Source: Phenylobacterium sp. NIBR 498073
Lineage (GTDB): Bacteria; Pseudomonadota; Alphaproteobacteria; Caulobacterales; Caulobacteraceae
Reading direction: 5' to 3'
Assembly: GCF_027286305.1 (NCBI RefSeq)
Contig: NZ_CP114599.1
Location: 3,877,001-3,941,000 of the forward strand
DNA: 64,000 bases
The position numbers were made by a program, and so were the translations under genes. The notes under the pieces were generated by a model. The model saw only the letters and a program-made list of their open reading frames with translations, made no database searches and had not been told where the DNA came from. The first letter of the stretch is position 1; each line of letters begins with the position of its first letter. Shown here one piece after another: positions 56,635 to 64,000 of this stretch.

Positions 56635-57504
56635 ATGTTTCAGATCATCGGCATCGTGCTGCTCTTCGCGCTGGTGTTCGGCAGCTACATCATCTCGGGC
56701 GGCAATATGGGCGTGATCATGCACGCCCTGCCCCATGAAATGATGGCGATCGGGGGCGCGGGCGTCGCGGCCTTCCTGATCTCGAACTCGGTCCCGGTGA
56801 TCAAGGCCTCGCTCGGCGGCTTCGGCAAGGTGTTCGCCGGCCCGAAGTGGAAGGCGGCCGACTACCGCGACCTGCTGTCGTTGCTGTTCCTGCTCACCAA
56901 GACCATGAAGTCCAAGGGCGTGATCGCCCTGGAAAGCCACATCGAGAATCCGAAGGAGAGCACGATCTTCTCGCGCTTCCCGAAGATCATGAAGGACCAC
57001 TTCGCCATCGACTTCATCTGCGACACCCTGCGGATGATGACCATGAACCTCGAGGACCCGCACCAGGTCGAGGACGCCATGGAAAAGCAGCTTGAGAAGC
57101 ACCACCACGAGGCGCTGGCCCCGGCCGGCGCGCTGCAGAACCTGGCGGACGCCCTGCCCGCCCTCGGCATCGTCGCGGCCGTGCTCGGGGTCATCAAGAC
57201 CATGGGCTCGATCACCGAGCCGCCGGAAGTGCTGGGCGGCATGATCGGCGGCGCGCTGGTCGGCACCTTCCTCGGCGTGTTCCTGGCCTACGGTCTGGTC
57301 GGCCCCTTCGCCGCGCGGCTGAAGGAGATCATCGAGGAAGAGGGCTCGTTCTACAAAATCATCCAGTCGGTGCTGGTCGCCCACCTGCACGGCAACGCCG
57401 CCCAGATCTCGGTCGAGATCGGCCGCGGCAGCGTGCCCTCGGGCGCGCAGCCGAGCTTCCTGGAGTTGGAAGAAGCCCTGTCGGCGATCCCCGCCGAGGC
57501 GTAA
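56635..57504 (+). CDS. motA: Flagellar motor stator protein MotA
   Basis: The 289-residue protein has four membrane helices (first at residues 1-20, second at about 30-50, then two at about 170-190 and 200-220). The cytoplasmic loop between helices 2 and 3 holds the charged RotorC-contact region. PALGIVAAVLGVIKTMGSI and GGALVGTFLGVFLAYGLVGP are the MotA pore motifs with the conserved prolines. MotA pairs with MotB, which is not in this window. A TTAA-N3-TTAAC motif lies about 55 bp upstream. Confidence 0.95.
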   Translation: MFQIIGIVLLFALVFGSYIISGGNMGVIMHALPHEMMAIGGAGVAAFLISNSVPVIKASLGGFGKVFAGPKWKAADYRDLLSLLFLLTKTMKSKGVIALESHIENPKESTIFSRFPKIMKDHFAIDFICDTLRMMTMNLEDPHQVEDAMEKQLEKHHHEALAPAGALQNLADALPALGIVAAVLGVIKTMGSITEPPEVLGGMIGGALVGTFLGVFLAYGLVGPFAARLKEIIEEEGSFYKIIQSVLVAHLHGNAAQISVEIGRGSVPSGAQPSFLELEEALSAIPAEA

Positions 57505-57518
57505 CGCCACCAAACTGC

Positions 57519-57575
57519 TCCCCCCGGGGGAGCTGTCGGCCATATGGCCGACCTCCCCGGCAGGGGAGGAACTAG
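57519..57575. repeat. Palindromic element between motA and purK
   Basis: A perfect 18-bp palindrome GTCGGCCATATGGCCGAC (57535-57552) is flanked by CCCCCGGGGG and CTCCCCGGCAGGGGAGG, so several stems can form. It sits between convergent genes and may terminate both. It is not the TGTTCATGG repeat family. Confidence 0.75.
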
Positions 57576-57579
57576 GTCG

Positions 57580-58659
57580 TCACAGCGGCCTCAATCGGTT
57601 CACGTGGCCCATCTTGCGGCCCGGCTTGGCGTCGCGCTTGCCGTACAGGTGGACGCGGGTCTCCGGCTCGCCGGCCAGCTTGGCCCAGGCGTCCGCCTCC
57701 TTGCCCAACAGGTTCAGCATCTCGACCTTGGCGTGGGCGTGGGTCGGGCCCAGGGGCCAGCCGGCGACGGCGCGGACATGCTGTTCGAATTGGTCGACCT
57801 CGCAGCCGTCCATCGTCCAGTGGCCGGTGTTGTGGACCCGCGGGGCGATCTCGTTGACCAGCAGCTTACCGTCCTTGAGCTCGAACAGCTCGATCCCGAT
57901 CACCCCGACATAGTCGAGCGCGGTCAGCACCTGGGCGGCGATCCGTTCGGCCTGGCCGGCGGTCTCCTTGCTGACCTCGGCGGGAGCGAACGAGCGGCGC
58001 AGCACGCCTTTCTCGTGATGGTTCTCGGCCATCGGATAGACGGCGATCTCGCCGTCGCGGCCGCGGGCGGCGATCACCGACAGTTCGCGCACGAAATCGG
58101 CGGGAGCTTCCAGGATCACCGGCTTGCCGCCGACTTTCTCGAACGCCGCCGGCGCGTCGGCGACGTGCTCGACCCACAACTGGCCCTTGCCGTCATAACC
58201 CTCGCGGCGGGTCTTCATCAGCGCCGGCGCGCCGAGCGCGGCGACCGCCTCGCGGGCGGCCTCGCCATCGTCGGCGGCGACGAAGGCGACCGTCGGGGCG
58301 CCGGCCCCGTTCAGGAAGGTCTTCTCCTCGACCCGGTCCTGGGCGACGGCCAGGGCGCGCGCGCCCGGCGCCACCAAGACGCCCAGCTGCGTCAGCCGTT
58401 CGACCGCCAGCGCCGGCACGTTCTCGAACTCATAGGTGACGACGTCGGCCAACTTGGCGAGCTGCGCCAGCGCCTCGGGATCGTCATAGGCCCCGACGAC
58501 CGTGTGGGCGGCGACGCGGCTGGCCGGGCCGTTCGGCTCCGGGTCCAGGATGGCGACGTCGAAGCCCAGCCGGCCGGCGGCCAGCGCCAGCATGCGGCCA
58601 AGCTGCCCTCCACCGAGAATCCCGATCGTCGAGCCGGGGGGCAGAGGAGAGGCGGTCAT
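57580..58659 (-). CDS. purK: N5-carboxyaminoimidazole ribonucleotide synthase PurK
   Basis: The 359-residue ATP-grasp enzyme has IGILGGGQLGRMLALAAGR at the start and KTRREGYDGKGQLWVEHVAD for the ATP site. VNEIAPRVHNTGHWTMDGC is the family Mg/ATP signature. It carboxylates AIR to N5-CAIR in purine synthesis. It lies 8 bp downstream of purE, the usual pair. Confidence 0.97.
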   Translation of the reverse strand: MTASPLPPGSTIGILGGGQLGRMLALAAGRLGFDVAILDPEPNGPASRVAAHTVVGAYDDPEALAQLAKLADVVTYEFENVPALAVERLTQLGVLVAPGARALAVAQDRVEEKTFLNGAGAPTVAFVAADDGEAAREAVAALGAPALMKTRREGYDGKGQLWVEHVADAPAAFEKVGGKPVILEAPADFVRELSVIAARGRDGEIAVYPMAENHHEKGVLRRSFAPAEVSKETAGQAERIAAQVLTALDYVGVIGIELFELKDGKLLVNEIAPRVHNTGHWTMDGCEVDQFEQHVRAVAGWPLGPTHAHAKVEMLNLLGKEADAWAKLAGEPETRVHLYGKRDAKPGRKMGHVNRLRPL

Positions 58660-58667
58660 GCGGGTTC

Positions 58668-59159
58668 TCAGTCTTCGACGGTTTCAGCGACGCCGGCGGT
58701 GTTGCGGGCGCGGAAGTCGGCCAGACGCGCGGCCAGAGCCTCATCGGAGAGCGCCAGGATCTGGGCGGCAAGAAGGCCGGCGTTCTTGGCGCCGGGCTCG
58801 CCGATCGCCAAGGTGGCGACCGGGATGCCGCCGGGCATCTGCACGATCGACAGCAGCGAATCCATGCCCTTCAGCGCCTTGGACTCCACCGGCACGCCCA
58901 GCACCGGCAGCTCGGTCAGCGAAGCGGTCATGCCCGGCAGATGCGCCGCGCCCCCGGCCCCGGCGATGATCACCTTGAAGCCGGCCGCCTTGGCGCCCTT
59001 GGCGAACTCGTACATCCGGTCGGGCGTGCGGTGGGCGGAGACCACCTTGGCCTCGTAGGCCACGCCCAGGGCGTCGAGACTGTCGGCGGCCCCCTTCATG
59101 GTCGGCCAGTCCGACCGGCTGCCCATGATGATGGCGACCTGCGCCTTGCCTACGCTCAT
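58668..59159 (-). CDS. purE: N5-carboxyaminoimidazole ribonucleotide mutase PurE
   Basis: The 163-residue enzyme has [15 protein letters not shown] near the start, [18 protein letters not shown] with the catalytic His and the closing [20 protein letters not shown]. It rearranges N5-CAIR to CAIR in purine synthesis. It is upstream of purK by 8 bp and divergent from a diguanylate cyclase gene. Confidence 0.97.
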   Translation of the reverse strand: MSVGKAQVAIIMGSRSDWPTMKGAADSLDALGVAYEAKVVSAHRTPDRMYEFAKGAKAAGFKVIIAGAGGAAHLPGMTASLTELPVLGVPVESKALKGMDSLLSIVQMPGGIPVATLAIGEPGAKNAGLLAAQILALSDEALAARLADFRARNTAGVAETVED

Positions 59160-59286
59160 TCCGACGTGCCCCTTGTCTCGGAAAGGCGGGGAGTATAGGC
59201 GCCGGCCTTGCGCCCGCAACCAAGGACGTTCAGGATTCTCGATGCTTGAGGTTCCCTGCCGATTCTGCAGGTAGGCGAGAGGCTGC

Positions 59287-60015
59287 ATGAAGATCACCGG
59301 CGCACGCACCGAACCCTTCTCGGCGATCCGAAAGCGGGCGCTGGTCCATGCCGGCGCGCAGGCGAGCGCCGCGACGGCCGGACCGATCGACAAGACCGCG
59401 TTCCTGGGATTGGGCGAAGGCGACCTGACGCCGGGCGTGCAGAGCGCGTTGACCACCCTGCTGACCGAGATCGACGACCTGCGCGGCGAGGTGTCGCGCC
59501 TCAAGCTCAAGCTTGCCGAGGTCGAGGGGCTGGCTGATCGCGATCCCCTGACGCCGCTGCTCAACCGCCGCGCCTTCGTGCGCGAACTGGGCCGCATCCG
59601 CACCTTCGCCCAGCGCTACGGCTCGCCCGCCAGCGTGGTCTATTTCGACCTCGACGGCTTCAAGGCGGTGAACGACCGCTATGGCCACGCCGCCGGCGAC
59701 GCCTGCCTCTGCGCGGTGGCCGAGCGGCTGGCGGCCAACGTCCGCGATAGCGACGTGGTCGGGCGGATGGGCGGCGACGAGTTCGCGGTCATCCTGGTGC
59801 AGGCCGACCGCGAGACCGCCGAGGCCAAGGCCCGCTCGCTGGCCGAGGCGATCGAAGCCACGCCGATCCGGTTCGGCGAGTGGACCGCGCCGCTCCACAT
59901 CTCGTTCGGGGTGCGGGAGATCTCGCCCGAACTGGACGCCGAGGCGCTGGTCGCCGAGGCCGACACGGCGATGTTCATCCGCAAGCGTCAGGCCCGCAGC
60001 CTTCCTTCGCGCTGA
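59287..60015 (+). CDS. Diguanylate cyclase with GGDEF domain
   Basis: The 242-residue protein has an N-terminal helical region (about 80 residues, coiled coil [20 protein letters not shown]) and a GGDEF domain with an intact GGDEF motif ([11 protein letters not shown]). RDSD lies five residues before it, an RxxD inhibitory site as in Ple[12 protein letters not shown] gives the metal-binding Asp. It makes c-di-GMP and should be product-inhibited. No membrane segment. Ribosome site GAGAGG sits upstream. Confidence 0.93.
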   Translation: MKITGARTEPFSAIRKRALVHAGAQASAATAGPIDKTAFLGLGEGDLTPGVQSALTTLLTEIDDLRGEVSRLKLKLAEVEGLADRDPLTPLLNRRAFVRELGRIRTFAQRYGSPASVVYFDLDGFKAVNDRYGHAAGDACLCAVAERLAANVRDSDVVGRMGGDEFAVILVQADRETAEAKARSLAEAIEATPIRFGEWTAPLHISFGVREISPELDAEALVAEADTAMFIRKRQARSLPSR

Positions 60016-60095
60016 GAGCCGCCGATTTCCCTTCCGTGACGCGCGCGTCAGGTTGCTATGAAGCGGCCAGCGCAAGCTACCAAAGGGGAAACACC

Positions 60096-60461
60096 ATGAT
60101 CGGCTACACCACTGTAGGCGCCAACGATTTCGAGAAGTCCAAGGCGTTCTTCGACGCCGTCCTGGCGCCGCTGGGCGTCGCGCGGTCGTTCGGCATGGAC
60201 CGCATTCAATTCTACGGCGCGCCGGGCGCCGGGGCGCTCGCGGTCTGCAAGCCCTATGACGGCGAAAAGGCCACCATCGGCAACGGCATGATGGTCGCGC
60301 TGGCCTGCCCCTCGCCGGAGGTGGTCGACCAGGTGCACGCCGCGGCCCTGGCCGCGGGCGGCACGTGCGACGGTGAGCCGGGCAAGCGGCTGCCGACCTT
60401 CTACGGCGCCTACTTCCGCGACCTGGACGGCAACAAGTTCTGCGCCTTCAAGATGGGGTGA
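60096..60461 (+). CDS. VOC family protein (glyoxalase-like)
   Basis: The 121-residue protein has the VOC fold: MIGYTTVGANDFEKSKAFFD at the start and YFRDLDGNKFCAFKMG at the end. The metal-ligand pattern is partial, as is common in this group, so the activity (glyoxalase, dioxygenase or resistance) is unknown. A GGGGAA ribosome site is 8 nt upstream. It follows the GGDEF gene after 80 bp. Confidence 0.88.
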   Translation: MIGYTTVGANDFEKSKAFFDAVLAPLGVARSFGMDRIQFYGAPGAGALAVCKPYDGEKATIGNGMMVALACPSPEVVDQVHAAALAAGGTCDGEPGKRLPTFYGAYFRDLDGNKFCAFKMG

Positions 60462-60467
60462 CGAGCG

Positions 60468-60549
60468 CCGGCTCTCACTCGCGAGCCGGATGCGATCGAC
60501 AACGATTTGTCGATCGCCGCGAAGAACGCCCGCCCTCGATGGGCGGGCG
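60468..60549. terminator. Three consecutive stem-loops between convergent genes
   Basis: CCGGCTC/GAGCCGG (60468-60489), a perfect 11-bp stem GCGATCGACAA/TTGTCGATCGC with loop CGAT (60492-60517), and CGCCCGCCC/GGGCGGGCG with loop TCGAT (60527-60549). The last has a weak T-run on the minus strand. Together they separate the VOC gene from the DUF465 gene. Confidence 0.7.
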
Positions 60550-60558
60550 GGAAGCGGC

Positions 60559-60777
60559 TTAGGCGATGATGTCGGGCGTCTGCTGATCCTTCAGGCGCTC
60601 GATTTCGTCCTTCAGGGCCAGCTTCCTCCGCTTCAGACGGGCGATGACCATCATGTCGGGCACCGGCGCCTGGGCGATCGCCTCGACCGCCACGCCCAGG
60701 TCCGCGTGTTCCTGGATCAGCAGGTGCAGGCGCTCGGTCAGCCGCGCCTCGGGATCGTTCCTGTCGTCGTCGTTCAT
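60559..60777 (-). CDS. DUF465 (YdcH/SlyX-like) small protein
   Basis: The 72-residue protein is one long helical hairpin: RLTERLHLLIQEHADLGVAV with the family core MVIARLKRRKLALKDEIERL near residues 43-62. Family function is unknown. It is 54 bp downstream of the TIGR02444-like gene on the same strand. A second DUF465 gene (62009-62182) lies 1.2 kb away. Confidence 0.85.
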   Translation of the reverse strand: MNDDDRNDPEARLTERLHLLIQEHADLGVAVEAIAQAPVPDMMVIARLKRRKLALKDEIERLKDQQTPDIIA

Positions 60778-60831
60778 ACGCTAGCCGCCCCACCTCACGG
60801 CGCTTCCTATGCCACGCCGGCGGTTAACGAC

Positions 60832-61278
60832 CTAGCCAAGGGCGCGCGCCAGGCGGGCCAGGGCCTCGTCCGGGGCAGGCGGTCCCCAGGCGCGCGAGGC
60901 CGCTTTCAACGCCTCCAGGGCGGGCCGCCCGCCGCGACGATGCTCGCCCAGCGCCTCGAAGGCTTCCATCAGCACCCGTTCGGCCCGCAGCTCAGCGGCC
61001 TTCACGTCCTCGCGCAGCCCCTCGCGCGCGCCGTCGTCGACCTTGCCGAACCTGGCCTTCAGCGTGCGGCGGACCGCGCGGATCGGCTTGAGCACCGTCT
61101 CGTCCCAGCCCCGCCCCGCCGCAGCCGCGGCCTGCAGGGTCGCCGCGTCGGCGCCTTCGGCCCACACGGCCCAAAGCAGATACGAAGTGTTCTGCCCATA
61201 CTCGTCCTGCAGCTCCAGGCAGGCTTCCGGAACCCCTGGACGGGCATAGGCTTCGAGCGTCCATCCCCACAGCGACAC
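60832..61278 (-). CDS. TIGR02444-like protein (DUF2390)
   Basis: The 148-residue protein starts LWGWTLEAYARPGVPEACLE, then LQDEYGQNTSYLLWAVWAEG, the TIGR02444 pattern. It is helical and cytoplasmic, with function unknown. It is 4 bp downstream of ubiX, so the two are in one unit, and upstream of a DUF465 gene. Confidence 0.85.
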   Translation of the reverse strand: MSLWGWTLEAYARPGVPEACLELQDEYGQNTSYLLWAVWAEGADAATLQAAAAAGRGWDETVLKPIRAVRRTLKARFGKVDDGAREGLREDVKAAELRAERVLMEAFEALGEHRRGGRPALEALKAASRAWGPPAPDEALARLARALG

Positions 61279-61282
61279 GGCC

Positions 61283-61876
61283 TTAAGCCTCCCCGCTCAA
61301 CGGCTTGAGATCCAGGCCCCAGCGCTTCACCGGCGTCCACGACAGGCCGAACAGGTCGAGCGCACGCCCCACCGACTGATCGACCATCTCCTCCAAACTG
61401 GCCGGCTTGGCGTAGAACGCCGGCAGCGGCGGGGCGATCACCGCGCCCATTTCCGCCAGCCGCACCATGGTGCGCAGGTGCCCCAGGTGCAGCGGCGTCT
61501 CGCGCACCATCAGCACCAGCGGGCGGCGCTCCTTCAGGGTGACGTCGGCGGCGCGGGTCAGCAGCGAGGAGGTCACGCCGGTGGCGATCTCGCTCATCGT
61601 GCGCACCGAGCAGGGCGCGATGATCATGCCAAGCGTCGGGAACGACCCCGACGAAATCGACGCGCCGACATCGCCCACCTTGTGCGCCACGTCAGCCCGC
61701 GCGCTGACCTCGGCGAGACTGAGCGAGGTTTCCTGCGCCAACGTCAGGGCCGCGGCCTTGGAGAAGATCAGGTGGCTCTCGACGCCGAGCTCACGGCAGG
61801 CGTCAAGCGCACGCAGGCCGTAGGCGACGCCGCTGGCGCCCGAGACGCCCACCACCAGGCGTGCAGGAGTGCTCAT
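61283..61876 (-). CDS. ubiX: Flavin prenyltransferase UbiX
   Basis: The 197-residue enzyme has VVGVSGASGVAYGLRALDAC near the start and IIAPCSVRTMSEIATGVTSS as the FMN/dimethylallyl site. It makes prenylated FMN for UbiD decarboxylases in ubiquinone synthesis. It leads an operon with the TIGR02444-like gene and is divergent from a small DUF465 gene. UbiD is not in this window. Confidence 0.95.
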   Translation of the reverse strand: MSTPARLVVGVSGASGVAYGLRALDACRELGVESHLIFSKAAALTLAQETSLSLAEVSARADVAHKVGDVGASISSGSFPTLGMIIAPCSVRTMSEIATGVTSSLLTRAADVTLKERRPLVLMVRETPLHLGHLRTMVRLAEMGAVIAPPLPAFYAKPASLEEMVDQSVGRALDLFGLSWTPVKRWGLDLKPLSGEA

Positions 61877-62008
61877 GCCTTTGTATCTCCGAGCCCGGTT
61901 TCAAGGCGTGGGCCCAGCCCGGCCCACTGCAAACATATGTGATCTGACAGGCCAGACCAGCGGGTGTTCACTCGTCGTGACAGTAGTTCGACAAGGAGAT
62001 GACACGTC

Positions 62009-62182
62009 ATGGCCGTCGAAGCCCGTATCCGTGAACTTGGCTTCCGTCACCAGAATCTGGATCGGATGATCGAGGAGGAAACGAATAGGCCGGCCGCAGA
62101 CGCCACCAAGTTGAGAGAGTTGAAGCTCAAGAAGCTTAAGCTCAAGGAAGAGATCGAGGCTTTGGGCGCGCAAGCACACTAG
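62009..62182 (+). CDS. Second DUF465 (YdcH-like) small protein
   Basis: A 57-residue protein with a strong ribosome site (AAGGAGATG). MAVEARIRELGFRHQNLDRM is followed by ADATKLRELKLKKLKLKEEI, the family core with its Leu/Lys repeat. It is shorter than the DUF465 protein at 60559-60777 but clearly related, so the window has two copies within 1.3 kb. Function unknown. Confidence 0.85.
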   Translation: MAVEARIRELGFRHQNLDRMIEEETNRPAADATKLRELKLKKLKLKEEIEALGAQAH

Positions 62183-62308
62183 CCGAGGCTCTTTCTCGTC
62201 CGTGCGGGCGGGGGACGGACGCCAGTCGACCCTGACCGATCGTTTCCACGGGTCCCCGGAGGCGGTCGGCAGGGTCGCCTGCGCGTGTCCGCGGCTCCGG
62301 CCGGGCTG

Positions 62309-62333
62309 AAAAAGGGGCGGTCCGCGCCGCCCC
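62309..62333 (-). terminator. Rho-independent terminator after trcR
   Basis: GGGGCGG-TCCGCG-CCGCCCC is a 7-bp perfect stem. On the minus strand it is followed by TTTTT. It is 13 bp beyond the trcR stop. Confidence 0.85.
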
Positions 62334-62345
62334 TCTCCTGAACCC

Positions 62346-63023
62346 TTAGTCTTCTTCGCCGTCCTCGTCGTCGAAGTGCGGCGGCTCGGCCGCGTAGGGT
62401 TGTTCGTCCTGATCGGCGGGCCCGCCGAAGGCGCCCGTCTCGGAGGCCGGCTCCAAGGTCGGGCCGTCGACGATGCCGCGCCGGGCGTCGTCCTTGGCCT
62501 TCTTGTCGGCCGCCTTCTTGACGACGGCGTCCAGCTCCATCTGGGTCGCCAGGCCGAGCGTCACAGGGTCGACCGGCTTGATGTTGGCCGAGTTCCAGTG
62601 GCTGCGGTTGCGGACCTGGTCGATCGTCGCCTTGGTGGTGCCCAGCAGCCGCGCGATCTGGCTGTCGGCCACTTCCGGGTGGTTGCGAATGAACCAGGCG
62701 ATCGCATCCGGACGGTCCTGGCGGCGCGACACCGGGGTGTAGCGCGGCGCCTTCTTCACCGGCTTCAGCAGCTCGGCGTGCCGGCTCTTCTGCGCCTTCA
62801 TGCGGTACTTGTCGTTGGCCTGGGCCTTGTCGAGTTCTTCGCGCGACAGCTGGCCGTTGGCGATCGGGTCGGCGCCGCGGATGTCGCGCGCCACTTCGCC
62901 GTCAGCGATGCCCTTTACTTCCAGCGGGTGCAGGCCGCAAAAGTCGGCGATCTGATCGAAGGTCAGCGAGGTGTTGTCGACCAGCCAGACAGCGGTCGCC
63001 TTCGGCATCAGAATCTCGGTCAT
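62346..63023 (-). CDS. trcR: Cell-cycle transcriptional regulator TrcR (DUF1013)
   Basis: The 225-residue protein starts MTEILMPKATAVWLVDNTSL, with two helical DNA-binding-like units (TFDQIADFCGLHPLEVKGIA, and EVADSQIARLLGTTKATIDQ), then a Lys/Arg region and an acidic tail (HFDDEDGEED). DUF1013 proteins are alphaproteobacterial and are annotated as TrcR, a cell-cycle transcription regulator. It is single, followed by a strong terminator. Start at 63023 matches the family. Confidence 0.9.
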   Translation of the reverse strand: MTEILMPKATAVWLVDNTSLTFDQIADFCGLHPLEVKGIADGEVARDIRGADPIANGQLSREELDKAQANDKYRMKAQKSRHAELLKPVKKAPRYTPVSRRQDRPDAIAWFIRNHPEVADSQIARLLGTTKATIDQVRNRSHWNSANIKPVDPVTLGLATQMELDAVVKKAADKKAKDDARRGIVDGPTLEPASETGAFGGPADQDEQPYAAEPPHFDDEDGEED

Positions 63024-63265
63024 GACGGTCTTTCCAAAATGACGGCGCCCGGCCTTTCGGCCGGGCGGTGCAATCAAGCAACGTCACATATAGGCCCGTT
63101 CCGCGCTCAAGAAAACGACAATCCTGCGCGGTTTGCGCCGGTATCGGCGGCAGCTGGCGTGCGCAATTCCGTGAAGTCGTCCGCCCCGCGCACGTTCCCT
63201 GAAGACATTTACGGCGGCCGTGCCACAGTCTTCGCAACAACGACCCTGCTGGGAGGGCTCCAGGA

Positions 63266-63619
63266 ATGAGAGGCGCGGTCCTGCCGATCGCCGCAGCGGC
63301 TTTGCTGTCGGCCTGCGCGACGACTGATACTCAGCGAACGGCCGCCGGCCCGCCGCGCAACGACTATAGCCACCTGTCCTGTCGCGAGATCGCCGCCGAG
63401 CTGGCGCTCACCGAGCGCGCCGTCGTGTCCGGCGCCCGCCGTCAGCCGCTGGCGCGCGAGGGCGAGACCGCTCAGGCCTACCTGTTCCCCGCATCACTCG
63501 GCCCCGCCGCGCCGGCCGCGTCCGCCAAGCTCGAAGTCCGGCTGGAAGACTTGCGCCGCGCCTCGCGGGCCAAGCGCTGCGAAAGCGCCTGGCGCAGCTA
63601 CCAGACCGCCACCGCCTAA
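63266..63619 (+). CDS. Small lipoprotein of unknown function
   Basis: The 117-residue protein has a lipobox LSAC (Cys near residue 17) after a short signal. The mature part has two cysteines (LSCREIAAELALTERAV and AKRCESAWRSY) and a C-terminal helix. I recognise no family. An upstream GGGAGGG supplies the ribosome site. It is divergent from trcR with about 240 bp between. Confidence 0.75.
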   Translation: MRGAVLPIAAAALLSACATTDTQRTAAGPPRNDYSHLSCREIAAELALTERAVVSGARRQPLAREGETAQAYLFPASLGPAAPAASAKLEVRLEDLRRASRAKRCESAWRSYQTATA

Positions 63620-63669
63620 TCACCGAACAACGATTGCCGAGTTGCCGAAAGCTTCATAGCAATAGGCGT

Positions 63670-64000
63670 ATGAACGCCATCGCTCTACCTGAGATCGGCA
63701 CGCCGCGGACCGTCGCCCGCGGCCGCTCGGCTCATGACGGCTACCAACGCGGCTGGGGATTGATGCACGCCGGCGTCGCCGACCTCGTCGCCCACCATCC
63801 GCTCTACCAGGCCGGCGTCGAGGCCTCGGCCCACTGGTCGGTGATGGTCGAGTCCAAGCGGATGAACCTCTTCCTGATCCTGACCTCCTTCTATGCCGGG
63901 CTCAACGGCAAGGACGTCATCGAATTCGGCTCCTATCGCGGCGGCAACGCCCTGTTCATGGCCCGTGTCCTCTGGGACGTGGCGCCGGGCGCCAAGGTCT
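63670..64000 (+). CDS. Class I SAM-dependent methyltransferase, N-terminal part (cut by window end)
   Basis: About 110 codons are present. VIEFGSYRGGNALFMARVLW contains the SAM-binding motif I with the acidic residue and GxxxG turn, as in TylF/macrocin O-methyltransferase-like proteins. VESKRMNLFLILTSFYAGLN precedes it. The rest of the gene lies outside the window. Substrate unknown. Confidence 0.8.
   Translation, partial: MNAIALPEIGTPRTVARGRSAHDGYQRGWGLMHAGVADLVAHHPLYQAGVEASAHWSVMVESKRMNLFLILTSFYAGLNGKDVIEFGSYRGGNALFMARVLWDVAPGAKV

Overview
This window is a chromosomal segment of a GC-rich alphaproteobacterium, most likely from the Caulobacterales (Caulobacter/Phenylobacterium type). The evidence is the combination of GapR (DUF2312), a TacA-like sigma-54 response regulator, the DUF1013 regulator TrcR, an alphaproteobacterial aa3-oxidase subunit IV, a MotA stator protein, and a tol-pal operator that resembles a CtrA box. 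Almost everything is chromosomal core or long-resident accessory gene content. I see no prophage, no intact insertion sequence, no CRISPR array and no tRNA or rRNA gene.

Layout. 1-3.6 kb: the end of an SDR gene, two tandem histidine phosphatases, yebC, small membrane and lipoprotein genes, and an MgtC-like protein. 3.6-7.8 kb: a Tat-type PLP enzyme, a thioesterase, a degenerate RNase H-fold protein, a pantothenate kinase-like P-loop kinase and an M50 protease. 7.9-10.2 kb: ruvC-ruvA-ruvB. 10.3-13.2 kb: a LysR regulator divergent from ilvD. 13.4-20.2 kb: ybgC-tolQ-tolR-tolA-tolB-pal-cpoB-tilS, the envelope-constriction machine with tilS at its end. 20.2-25.4 kb: a hydrolase, an M23 peptidase and the three-gene proton-translocating transhydrogenase pntA-pntA2-pntB. 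25.6-32.6 kb: secreted proteins of unknown role, a hydrolase/thioesterase pair, a DUF3617 lipoprotein and a tandem amidohydrolase pair whose second member has lost its metal ligands.

32.6-33.5 kb is a scrapyard: the ends of four unrelated genes (LysR, acyl-CoA ligase, GH3 glycosidase, TetR) lie next to each other. It includes a 57-bp near-identical inverted copy of part of the neighbouring ligase gene. 33.5-38.3 kb: a divergent acyl-CoA ligase/acyl-CoA dehydrogenase pair, an FMN reductase and a DUF5996 protein. 38.3-45.6 kb: oligoendopeptidase F, a frameshifted GIY-YIG gene, a PQQ quinohemoprotein dehydrogenase, a YdjM-like protein, a second broken gene chimera, and a PhzS-like flavin monooxygenase divergent from a MarR regulator with a clear palindromic operator between them.

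45.6-50.3 kb: a TPR membrane protein divergent from tacA, then gapR coupled to a small basic protein. 50.4-57.5 kb: folE, a TetR/serine-hydrolase operon with a palindromic operator, a HAD phosphatase, rpmJ (bL36, 41 codons), an MltB-type transglycosylase, an MFS transporter and motA. 57.6-64 kb: purE-purK, a diguanylate cyclase, a VOC protein, two DUF465 proteins, a TIGR02444-like protein, ubiX, trcR, a small lipoprotein and the start of a methyltransferase gene.

A family of about 135-145 bp modular double-hairpin repeats (five copies, with three other palindromic elements) occupies many intergenic gaps. The least explained items are this repeat family, the two gene-fragment mosaics, the pseudo-amidohydrolase partner, the degenerate RNase H and the gapR-coupled small gene. 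I did not find a convincing new multi-gene defence or mobile system.
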